Assembly: GCF_002741105.1 (NCBI RefSeq)
Contig: NZ_NIQU01000006.1
Coordinates: 248,001-312,000, forward strand
Direction of reading: 5' to 3'
Length of the DNA: 64,000 bases
DNA from: Pseudomonas sediminis
GTDB lineage: Bacteria > Pseudomonadota > Gammaproteobacteria > Pseudomonadales > Pseudomonadaceae
Shown: positions 1 through 6,941 of the stretch, in pieces
Position numbering within the stretch: position 1 is the first letter of the stretch
Layout of the letters: the number at the start of each line of letters is the position of its first letter
Program-made: the position numbers and the translations under genes
The notes under the pieces: model-generated
Told to the model about the DNA's origin: nothing
Databases searched by the model: none
What the model saw: the letters and a program-made list of their open reading frames with translations, nothing else

Positions 1-3000
1 CCTGGCCATCGTCGTGGCGCTGATCTGCCTGGTCGGTGTGTTGCCCTATATCGCCCTGCAACTCAAGGGCATCGTGCTCGGGGTCAACCTGCTGATCGGC
101 GTTCATGCCCAGGACACCGGTACCAGCGCCCAGGACACCGCGCTGATCGTGTCACTGGCCCTGGCGTTGTTCACCATTCTATTCGGCACCCGCAACCTCG
201 ACGTCACCGAGCACCATCGCGGCATGGTGCTGGCGATTGCCTTCGAGTCGCTGGTCAAGCTGCTGGCCTTCCTCGCCGTGGGCGCCTTCGTCACCTTCGG
301 CCTGTACAACGGTTTCAACGACCTGCTGGAGCAGGCGCACAACACCGCCGAGCTGGATGACTTCTGGAACGAAGCGGTGAACTGGCCGGCCATGCTGGTG
401 CAGACCGGCATGGCGATGATTGCCATCGTCTGCCTGCCGCGGCAGTTCCACGTCACCGTGGTGGAGAACATCGAACCCAAGGACCTGCGCCTGGCGCGCT
501 GGGTATTCCCGGCCTATCTGGTGCTGGCCGTGCTGTTCGTCGTGCCCATCGCCCTCGCCGGACAGATGCTGCTGCCAGCAGGCGTGACACCGGACTCCTT
601 CGTGATCAGCCTGCCCCTGGCCGAAGCCCATCCGGGCCTGGCGGTACTAGCCTTCATCGGCGGCGCCTCGGCCGCCACCGGCATGGTGATCGTCGCTTCG
701 GTGGCGCTGTCGACCATGATATCCAACGATATGCTGCTGCCCTGGCTGTTGCGTCGGCAGAGTACCGAGCGGCCGTTCGAGGCTTTCCGTCACTGGATGC
801 TCACCGCGCGCCGGGTCAGCATCGTGCTGATCCTCTTACTGGCCTACGTCTGCTATCGCCTGCTCGGCGAAGGCGCCAGCCTGGCCACCATTGGCCAGGT
901 GTCGTTTGCCGCCATTGGCCAACTGGCCCCCGCCATGTTCGGCGCCTTGGTGTGGAAGCAAGCCAACCGCCGCGGCGTATTCGCTGGCCTGATCTTCGGC
1001 GCCATGCTCTGGTTCTACACCCTGGTGCTGCCGCTGGCGGCACGTGGCATGGGTTGGTCGCTGGACAGCTTCCCCGGGCTCACCGCCCTGCTCTACGCCC
1101 CCATCGGCCTGCAGGTCGACCCGCTGACGCGCGGCGTGGTGCTGTCACTGGCTGGCAACATGCTGCTGTTCGCCTGGGTTTCCTGGTTCTCTCGAACCCG
1201 AGTTTCCGAGCATTGGCAGGCCGGGCGCTTCATCGGCCATGACCTGGGCACCAAACCCAGCAACCGCAGCCTGCTGGCAGTGCAGGTGGCCGATTTGCTG
1301 ATGCTGTCCAGCCGTTTCGTCGGCGAAGAACGCGCACGCCAGAGCTTCAATCGCTTCGCCCTGCGACAGGGCAAAGGCAAGGACTTCGATCCCAACCAGC
1401 CGGCCAATAGTGAGTGGATCGCCCACACCGAACGTCTGCTCGCTGGCGTGCTGGGCGCATCCTCGACCCGCGCAGTGGTCAAGGCCGCCATCGAAGGCCG
1501 CGAGATGCAGGTCGAGGATGTGGTACGCATCGTCGACGAGGCCAGCGAGGTACTGCAGTTCAACCGCGCCTTGCTGCAGGGTGCGATCGAGAACATCACC
1601 CAGGGCATCAGCGTGGTCGACCAGAACCTGCGTCTGGTGGCCTGGAACCACCGTTACCTGGAATTGTTCGAGTACCCCGAGGGCCTGATCTACGTAGGGC
1701 GCCCCATTGCCGAGATCATTCGCTTCAATGCCGAGCGTGGCATGCTGGGCAGCGGCGATCTGGAGGAGAACGTCGCCAAGCGCCTGTACTGGATGCGCCA
1801 GGGTACCGCTCACAGCTATGAGCGGGTATTCCCCAACGGCCGGGTGATCGAGCTGATCGGCAATCCCATGCCGGGCGGTGGTTTCGTCATGAGCTTCACC
1901 GACATCACCGAATTCCGCGAAGCCGAGCGCGCCCTTAAGGACGCCAACGAAAGCCTCGAACGACGGGTTGCCGAACGCACCCATGAGCTGTCGAAGCTGA
2001 ACCAGGCACTGACCGAAGCCAAGGCCCACGCCGAAGCCGCCAACCAATCGAAAACGCGCTTCCTCGCCGCCGTCAGCCATGACCTGATGCAACCGCTCAA
2101 TGCAGCCAGACTGTTCTCCGCAGCGCTGGCCCACCAGGATGACGCCCTGCCCAACGAGGCCCAGGAGCTGGTACGGCATCTGGACAGCTCGTTGCGTTCG
2201 GCCGAGGACCTGATCACCGACCTGCTGGATATCTCGCGCCTGGAAAACGGCCGGATCACGCCGGACCGTCACGCCTTCGCCCTCTCCAGCCTGTTCGACA
2301 CCCTCGCCGCCGAGTTCGGCGTGCTGGCTGCTGAACAGGGTATCGACCTGCGCGTACGCGGCAGTCGGCAATGGATCGACAGCGACATCAAGCTGCTACG
2401 TCGAGTGCTGCAGAACTTCCTGACCAACGCCTTCCGCTACGCCAAAGGCCGCGTGGTGTTGGGAGTACGCCGTGAAGGCAATCAGTTGCGCCTGGAAGTC
2501 TGGGACCGCGGCATGGGTATCCCCGAGGACAAGCGCAAGGTGATCTTCGAGGAATTCAAGCGCCTCGACAGCCACCAGACGCGCGCCGAGAAAGGCCTGG
2601 GTTTGGGCCTGGCGATTGCCGACGGTCTCTGCCGCGTGCTCGCCCACCGCCTGGAAGTGCGCTCCTGGCCAGGTAAAGGCAGCGTGTTCAGCGTCAGCGT
2701 GCCGCTGGCGAGAAAACCGGCGCCGAAGCCACAAGGCCCAGTCGTACCGGCAGTCGATGGCCAGCCCTTGCAGGGCACCCAGGTGATCTGCATCGACAAC
2801 GAAGACAGCATCCTCACCGGCATGTACAGCCTGCTGTCACGCTGGGGCTGCCAGGTGTGGACAGCGCGTAATCGTCTGGAGTGCGAGCACCTGCTCAGCG
2901 AGGACGTACGCCCGCAACTGGCGCTGATCGACTACCACCTCGACGAGGGCGAAACCGGCACCGAACTGATGGCCTGGCTACGCACGCGCCTGGGCGAACC

Positions 3001-3145
3001 GGTACCGGGAGTAGTGATCAGCGCTGACGGCCGCCCGGAACTGGTCGCCGAGGTCCATGCCGCCGGCCTCGACTACCTGCCTAAACCGGTCAAGCCTGCG
3101 GCCCTGCGGGCATTGCTCAGCCGCCACCTGACGTTGCGTGGCTAG
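1..3145 (+). CDS. Hybrid sensor histidine kinase/response regulator with sodium:solute symporter domain (5' end outside window)
   Basis: Membrane-bound hybrid two-component kinase. The frame is open from the first bases of the window without a convincing start, so the N-terminus lies to the left (roughly 115 residues, judging from the ~1,160-residue P. aeruginosa PA3271 type as I remember it). Counting from the GTG at 14, residues 1-400 are hydrophobic helices of the sodium:solute symporter fold. A PAS domain follows at about 520-640, a coiled coil at 640-685, then a HisKA domain with H-box SHDLMQPLN (His689). The ATPase domain spans about 790-900 (N box NFLTNAF, G box GLGLGLA) and a receiver domain about 925-1040 (acceptor Asp973). 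The symporter part recalls CbrA-type kinases; its ligand is unknown. No partner regulator is adjacent within the window. Confidence 0.9.
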   Translation, partial: LAIVVALICLVGVLPYIALQLKGIVLGVNLLIGVHAQDTGTSAQDTALIVSLALALFTILFGTRNLDVTEHHRGMVLAIAFESLVKLLAFLAVGAFVTFGLYNGFNDLLEQAHNTAELDDFWNEAVNWPAMLVQTGMAMIAIVCLPRQFHVTVVENIEPKDLRLARWVFPAYLVLAVLFVVPIALAGQMLLPAGVTPDSFVISLPLAEAHPGLAVLAFIGGASAATGMVIVASVALSTMISNDMLLPWLLRRQSTERPFEAFRHWMLTARRVSIVLILLLAYVCYRLLGEGASLATIGQVSFAAIGQLAPAMFGALVWKQANRRGVFAGLIFGAMLWFYTLVLPLAARGMGWSLDSFPGLTALLYAPIGLQVDPLTRGVVLSLAGNMLLFAWVSWFSRTRVSEHWQAGRFIGHDLGTKPSNRSLLAVQVADLLMLSSRFVGEERARQSFNRFALRQGKGKDFDPNQPANSEWIAHTERLLAGVLGASSTRAVVKAAIEGREMQVEDVVRIVDEASEVLQFNRALLQGAIENITQGISVVDQNLRLVAWNHRYLELFEYPEGLIYVGRPIAEIIRFNAERGMLGSGDLEENVAKRLYWMRQGTAHSYERVFPNGRVIELIGNPMPGGGFVMSFTDITEFREAERALKDANESLERRVAERTHELSKLNQALTEAKAHAEAANQSKTRFLAAVSHDLMQPLNAARLFSAALAHQDDALPNEAQELVRHLDSSLRSAEDLITDLLDISRLENGRITPDRHAFALSSLFDTLAAEFGVLAAEQGIDLRVRGSRQWIDSDIKLLRRVLQNFLTNAFRYAKGRVVLGVRREGNQLRLEVWDRGMGIPEDKRKVIFEEFKRLDSHQTRAEKGLGLGLAIADGLCRVLAHRLEVRSWPGKGSVFSVSVPLARKPAPKPQGPVVPAVDGQPLQGTQVICIDNEDSILTGMYSLLSRWGCQVWTARNRLECEHLLSEDVRPQLALIDYHLDEGETGTELMAWLRTRLGEPVPGVVISADGRPELVAEVHAAGLDYLPKPVKPAALRALLSRHLTLRG

Positions 3146-3219
3146 CCGCATCTTGGCCGGAGGCTTGCGCCCTTTTAACCACTGCTGAGCGTGTCACCGG
3201 CGCGGCATGCGGTGTCAGC

Positions 3220-4695
3220 TCACTCGCCCAGCTCATCCAGTGCTGGCAGATCAGCGGAGCGCTCGAGCAGCTCGCCTGGCAGGCTCTTGCTCGCACGAGC
3301 GCCCAGCAGCTTGAGATTCTCCACACGGCCGATGAGGTTGCCGCGACCGTCCACCAGCTTGTTGCGGGCACTGGCGTAAGCCTTGTCCAACTGCTGCAGA
3401 CGGCTGCCCATCTCGTCCAGATCGGCGACGAAGGCGACGAACTTGTCGTATAGCTGACCGGCGCGCTCAGCGATCTCGCGGGCGTTCTGGCCCTGACGCT
3501 CCTGGCGCCAGAGGCTGTCGATCACCCGCAGCGTAGCCAGCAAGGTAGTCGGGCTGACGATCACCACCTGCTGCTCGAAGGCCTCCTGGAACAGGTCCGG
3601 CTCGGCCTGCAGCGCCGCGGCGAAGGCCGCCTCGATGGGCACGAAGAGCAGCACGAAATCCAGACTGTGCAGCCCTTCCAAGCGCTGATAATCCTTGCCG
3701 GACAGACCCTTGAGGTGGCTACGCAGCGAGATAAGGTGTTGCTTGAGCGCCTGTTGGCGAATCGGTTCGTCCACTGCCGCGACATACTGCTGGTAAGCGC
3801 TGAGGCTGACCTTGGCATCGACGATCACCTGCCTGTCGCCTGGAAGGCGGATGAGCACGTCAGGCTGAAAACGCTCGCCACCGGCGCCCTTGAGGCTGAC
3901 CTGGGTGTGGTACTCACGCCCCTTCTCCAGGCCGGCATGTTCCAACACCCGCTCCAGCACCAACTCGCCCCAGTTGCCCTGAGTCTTCTGGCCCTTGAGT
4001 GCACGGGTCAGATTGGTTGCCTCGTCGCCCAGGCGCTGATTGAGCTGCTGCAGGCGCTCCAACTCCTTGTTCAGGGAAAAACGCTCTCGCGCTTCTTGTT
4101 GATAACTCTCGTCGACGCGCTTCTCGAACGCCTGGATGCGCTCCTTGAGTGGGTCGAGCAACTGGCCGAGGCGCTGCTGGCTGGTCTCCGCGAAACGCTG
4201 CTCACGCTCATCGAAGATCTTCGTTGCCAGTTCGGAGAACTGGGCGCGCAGCTCGTTGCGCGCGCCCTGCAGATCATCAAGACGCTGCTGCTGGTTGTCG
4301 CGGTTTTCCTGCAGCTCGGCAGCCAGCGCCGCACACTCGGCGGTGAGCCGACGCAATTCAGCTTCGTTACGTTCGCGCTGCTGATTCCAAGACTGCGCGG
4401 CCTCGCGGGCAATCTGCCGCTCCTGCTGCAGCAGCTCATTCTCACGGCGCAAACCGGCCAACTCGGTTTGCTGCTCCACCTTGATCTCGCTGACCTCGGC
4501 CAACTCGGCGCGACAATCATCGAGTTGCGCCAGCAAACCGGTCTGGCTGAGCTGCGCATGCTCCAGGCGCTCCTGCAGCAACGCCTGTTCGCCTTGCTCG
4601 CGAGCCAGCCGGCGCTGCAAGGACCAAAGGCCTGCCAATAGCGGAACCAGCGCAACGGCGATGCCGATAGCGAGAGAGAGGGGATCGATTGGCAT
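3220..4695 (-). CDS. rmuC: DNA recombination protein RmuC
   Basis: RmuC-family protein of 491 residues, linked in E. coli to limiting recombination at inverted repeats. An N-terminal membrane anchor (about residues 5-24) is followed by a long coiled coil (about 30-200). The C-terminal RmuC domain contains IVDAKVSL, preceded by PDVLIRL, which is the PD-(D/E)xK-like nuclease signature of the family. The start is supported by a GGAG box 8 bases upstream of the ATG. It is convergent with the sensor kinase (74 bp between stops) and transcribed away from the small gene at 4761. Confidence 0.93.
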   Translation of the reverse strand: MPIDPLSLAIGIAVALVPLLAGLWSLQRRLAREQGEQALLQERLEHAQLSQTGLLAQLDDCRAELAEVSEIKVEQQTELAGLRRENELLQQERQIAREAAQSWNQQRERNEAELRRLTAECAALAAELQENRDNQQQRLDDLQGARNELRAQFSELATKIFDEREQRFAETSQQRLGQLLDPLKERIQAFEKRVDESYQQEARERFSLNKELERLQQLNQRLGDEATNLTRALKGQKTQGNWGELVLERVLEHAGLEKGREYHTQVSLKGAGGERFQPDVLIRLPGDRQVIVDAKVSLSAYQQYVAAVDEPIRQQALKQHLISLRSHLKGLSGKDYQRLEGLHSLDFVLLFVPIEAAFAAALQAEPDLFQEAFEQQVVIVSPTTLLATLRVIDSLWRQERQGQNAREIAERAGQLYDKFVAFVADLDEMGSRLQQLDKAYASARNKLVDGRGNLIGRVENLKLLGARASKSLPGELLERSADLPALDELGE

Positions 4696-4760
4696 AGACG
4701 CTCCATGTTTGACCGCCGTGCAGTATACCCGCCGGCGATTTACACGGGGCCAGCACGCAA

Positions 4761-5012
4761 TCAGCGTGAAAGACGCTCCAGCTCCAGCTGGGCGCCACGG
4801 TCGCCCGCGCGCGCGGCCTGGCGCAGCAGCTCATAACCGATGCGGCGATCACGGGTATTACCGCAGTCGCGGCAGAGCAGTTGGCCCAACCGGCTTTGTG
4901 CCTGGACACAGCCCTTGCGCGCAGGCTGCTTGAGCAGGTTGCCGGCGATGCGTTTGACACTGGGGGTTTGCCCCAGACGCGGGCTGTCGAGCAGCCACAG
5001 CGCAACGCGCAT
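4761..5012 (-). CDS. Small Sel1-repeat-like protein
   Basis: Protein of about 83 residues beginning MRVALWLLDS. It contains KGCVQAQSRLGQLL and AARAGDRGAQLELERL, which match the alternating small/hydrophobic pattern of Sel1/TPR-like helical repeats (A..G...A...L). Such repeats usually mediate protein-protein contacts; no catalytic motif is visible. The start is uncertain: neither this ATG nor one 20 codons upstream (CAT at 5070-5072) has a good Shine-Dalgarno sequence. It lies just upstream of rmuC on the same strand (65 bp gap) and could be co-transcribed with it. Confidence 0.6.
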   Translation of the reverse strand: MRVALWLLDSPRLGQTPSVKRIAGNLLKQPARKGCVQAQSRLGQLLCRDCGNTRDRRIGYELLRQAARAGDRGAQLELERLSR

Positions 5013-5451
5013 GGGCAGACGAGAAGAACCGGGACGGGTCGCAGAGGATGAAGCAGGTAAAGCGCGAGGCATAAATACAGAGGGGGGTGACTGCCGGGGC
5101 GCGCCACTCTACTCCTTTTTTCTCGAAGGTAAAGCCTTGCCTGCCAGATCGATTACGGCTGCTAGAAAGAGTTCCCTCACAATCCACAGAAGCTGTGGAT
5201 AACTCCGTGCACAACTTGGGCGAAAGAACTCACAGGCCTGATGCCATGGGGCTCGCAGTCAAACTGTCGATTTTTTCACCAATGGAAAAAGTGCATATTT
5301 TTCATTGACTTAAAAATCAACCACGGAAAATCAAGCGCTTAGCGGCGTTTCTGACAGTGATGTGACAGCCTGCTTCAGCATTGTGCACAACTCCCTGCGA
5401 CAGATCCGCGCAGCGCTCTGTTTCGGGGCATCTACCGCACCAGCGCAGGCG
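5013..5451. other. 440-bp gene-free region with DnaA-box-like sites and AT-rich stretch
   Basis: No gene is visible here between the Sel1-like gene and the RES toxin gene. It holds a perfect DnaA box (TTATCCACA on the minus strand, 5194-5202), an inverted near-match at 5180-5188 and a TTGTGCACAA palindrome at 5381-5390. An AT-rich tract runs from about 5265 to 5330, with nested inverted A/T runs. A minus-strand promoter (separate entry) fits inside the AT-rich tract. Confidence 0.5.
5292..5320 (-). promoter_or_regulatory. Candidate sigma-70 promoter
   Basis: On the minus strand TTGATT (5315-5320) is followed after 17 bases by TATGCA (5292-5297) in an AT-rich stretch. The nearest downstream gene is the Sel1-like gene at 5012, which would give a leader of about 270 nt. 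Sequence match only. Confidence 0.3.
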
Positions 5452-6204
5452 TTACGCGGGGTGAGGCAATTGCCCTTGCACCAGAAACTGCTCCCAGTGA
5501 AACAGCCGCGGTTGATCCGGAGTTTGGGCATGCTTGAACGCTACGTACTCACCCGTGGTTTCACACAACCAGGCGGTCAGATTGCGCGGGCGCTTCTCCG
5601 CAAACGCAGCCGGCACGTAGAGCGCGACATTGCTGCCACCATCCGGGCAGCGCGCCGAGCGGTACTCGAAGGCCTGGATGCCCGCTGCACGCATCGCCAC
5701 ACCGAGGCGCTGGGGCACGCTGTAGTCGCTAGGGTGAGCCAACAGGACGCCATGCCCCTCGAAGGGTGGCTTGTGCAACTGGATACCGCGTTCGACGCGA
5801 TAACGCGCCTCGAAGGTGGAATGCTCGGAGAGGATGCGGCCACTGGGCGGCGCAGTGGCCATGCCATTCCACAGGACGAAACGGTAGTAGGCAGCCTCGG
5901 CCATCGCCGTTTCCAGGCGCTGAGCGGCGTAGAACAGGCTGGGTTCGTGTACGGTGCCGAAGCGCGAACCCCAGCGCAGCGGTGGATAACGAAACGGCGT
6001 CTTCAACAGATAGTGCAGTGGCTCGGTAGCCTCCGGCAGCGGCGGTTTGCTGTTCTCGAGCAACTCCTCGAGCAGGGCCTGCTCGGCGAGGTTATCCACC
6101 AGTTGCAGGGTCGCGACCTGCGCCTGGCTCTCCACCATGCGCAACAGCTTGCCGCGCAGCGGTCGCACCTGCCGCTCGCCGTCGCATAGTTGCCAGATGT
6201 CCAT
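5452..6204 (-). CDS. RES-domain toxin (NAD+-degrading family)
   Basis: RES-domain protein of 250 residues, the toxin partner of the Xre gene upstream. RES toxins characterised elsewhere deplete NAD+ and cause growth arrest. The RES core is recognised by RYPPLRWGSRF, the following LFYAAQRLETAMAEAAYYRF (Arg, Tyr and Glu positions) and GGSNVALYVP (Ser position). It is longer than the compact RES toxins (about 145-160 residues) because of an extra N-terminal segment of about 75 residues. The start is fixed by a perfect AAGGAGGT box at 6211-6218. A 213-bp structured repeat separates it from the antitoxin, although such pairs are normally adjacent or overlapping. Confidence 0.85.
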   Translation of the reverse strand: MDIWQLCDGERQVRPLRGKLLRMVESQAQVATLQLVDNLAEQALLEELLENSKPPLPEATEPLHYLLKTPFRYPPLRWGSRFGTVHEPSLFYAAQRLETAMAEAAYYRFVLWNGMATAPPSGRILSEHSTFEARYRVERGIQLHKPPFEGHGVLLAHPSDYSVPQRLGVAMRAAGIQAFEYRSARCPDGGSNVALYVPAAFAEKRPRNLTAWLCETTGEYVAFKHAQTPDQPRLFHWEQFLVQGQLPHPA

Positions 6205-6225
6205 GGCGATACCTCCTTAAAGCGC

Positions 6226-6438
6226 AGAGCCTGCTCAAAGCATCGCGAGCTAGAGCCGTGCAAGGCAAAAATAGGCGAGGAACGGTCGGAGTCGCGCGCG
6301 ACTGTACTTTTGTACGTTCGCATGACTCGCTGCGCTCGCCCCTTCGAGGCCGCACTAGCGTGCGTTGGCCGCAAACGGCCTACCGAGTCTGTTTTTAACG
6401 CAGCAGGGCCGACGCGCAGCAGGCTTTGAGCAGGCTCT
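6226..6438 (-). repeat. Structured stop-codon-linked repeat, copy 1 (inside the Xre-RES operon)
   Basis: A 213-bp foldback element with perfect 16-bp terminal inverted repeats: AGAGCCTGCTCAAAGC at 6226-6241 and its complement at 6423-6438. The last base is the first base of the antitoxin stop codon as read on the plus strand. The core shared with copies at 10570 and 32009 starts TCGCGAGCTAGAG and ends CGACGCGCAGCAG. It includes the segment GTTTTTAACGCAGCAGGG. The other end stops 7 bases before the Shine-Dalgarno box of the RES gene. There is no coding capacity. Confidence 0.85.
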
Positions 6439-6809
6439 CAGACCTTGCCGCGAATGGCGTCCAAATACTCGACGACACGCACCAACCCCTGCACCTGACT
6501 CATCTGCTGCAGCGGTACGCCAGCCAGATGGCGATTCTCGGTACGCAGGAAATGGCGCATATCCTGCTGATTGCCGCCAAACAGGGCGAACAACGCGCGG
6601 TAGGCGCGTATCAACAGCAGGGCCAGTTCGCCGGTCTTGCTTTGCGGGCGCAAACCGCCCTGCTCGTTCCAGCGGCTGATGGCACTGCGATGGACGCCGA
6701 CGATATCGGCCAACTCCTGCTGGGTCAGCCCCAGGTGCTCACGAGTATTGAGCAAGGCCTTGGCCAGTACCGCATCGGCGTCAGGCTGGCTGCGAGTCAC
6801 TGCACTCAT
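6438..6809 (-). CDS. Xre/MbcA/ParS-type antitoxin
   Basis: Antitoxin of about 123 residues for the RES toxin. The N-terminal helix-turn-helix reads LGLTQQELADIVGVHRSAISRW. The C-terminal part (from about residue 60, LLLIRAYRALFALFGG, ending EYLDAIRGKV) is the toxin-binding DUF2384-like domain. It should neutralise RES by direct binding and repress its own promoter. Two adjacent ATG codons occur; the second (CAT 6807-6809) is better spaced from the AGGAGG box. An inverted repeat upstream (6825-6862) is a plausible autoregulatory operator. Confidence 0.85.
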   Translation of the reverse strand: MSAVTRSQPDADAVLAKALLNTREHLGLTQQELADIVGVHRSAISRWNEQGGLRPQSKTGELALLLIRAYRALFALFGGNQQDMRHFLRTENRHLAGVPLQQMSQVQGLVRVVEYLDAIRGKV

Positions 6810-6824
6810 CATGTCCTCCTACGC

Positions 6825-6862
6825 GTGTTTAGAACAAATAAATCAAAAAAAGCTGTAAACAC
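6825..6862 (-). promoter_or_regulatory. Candidate Xre operator (7-bp inverted repeat)
   Basis: GTGTTTA at 6825-6831 and its exact complement TAAACAC at 6856-6862 flank an A/T-rich 24-bp centre directly upstream of the antitoxin. Position and symmetry suit autoregulation by the Xre protein. This is an inference from symmetry alone. Confidence 0.4.
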
Positions 6863-6941
6863 ACAATAGCACGGAAAGCTGCTTGGCACCCACCCGAGCA
6901 TGGGTTACCGTCCCCTGCACGGCATCTGGCAAGGAGAACTC

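Noticed and set aside
5180..5390. Second replication origin
   Set aside because: Only one perfect DnaA box, no replication genes and no clear set of unwinding repeats; kept only as a DnaA-site finding.
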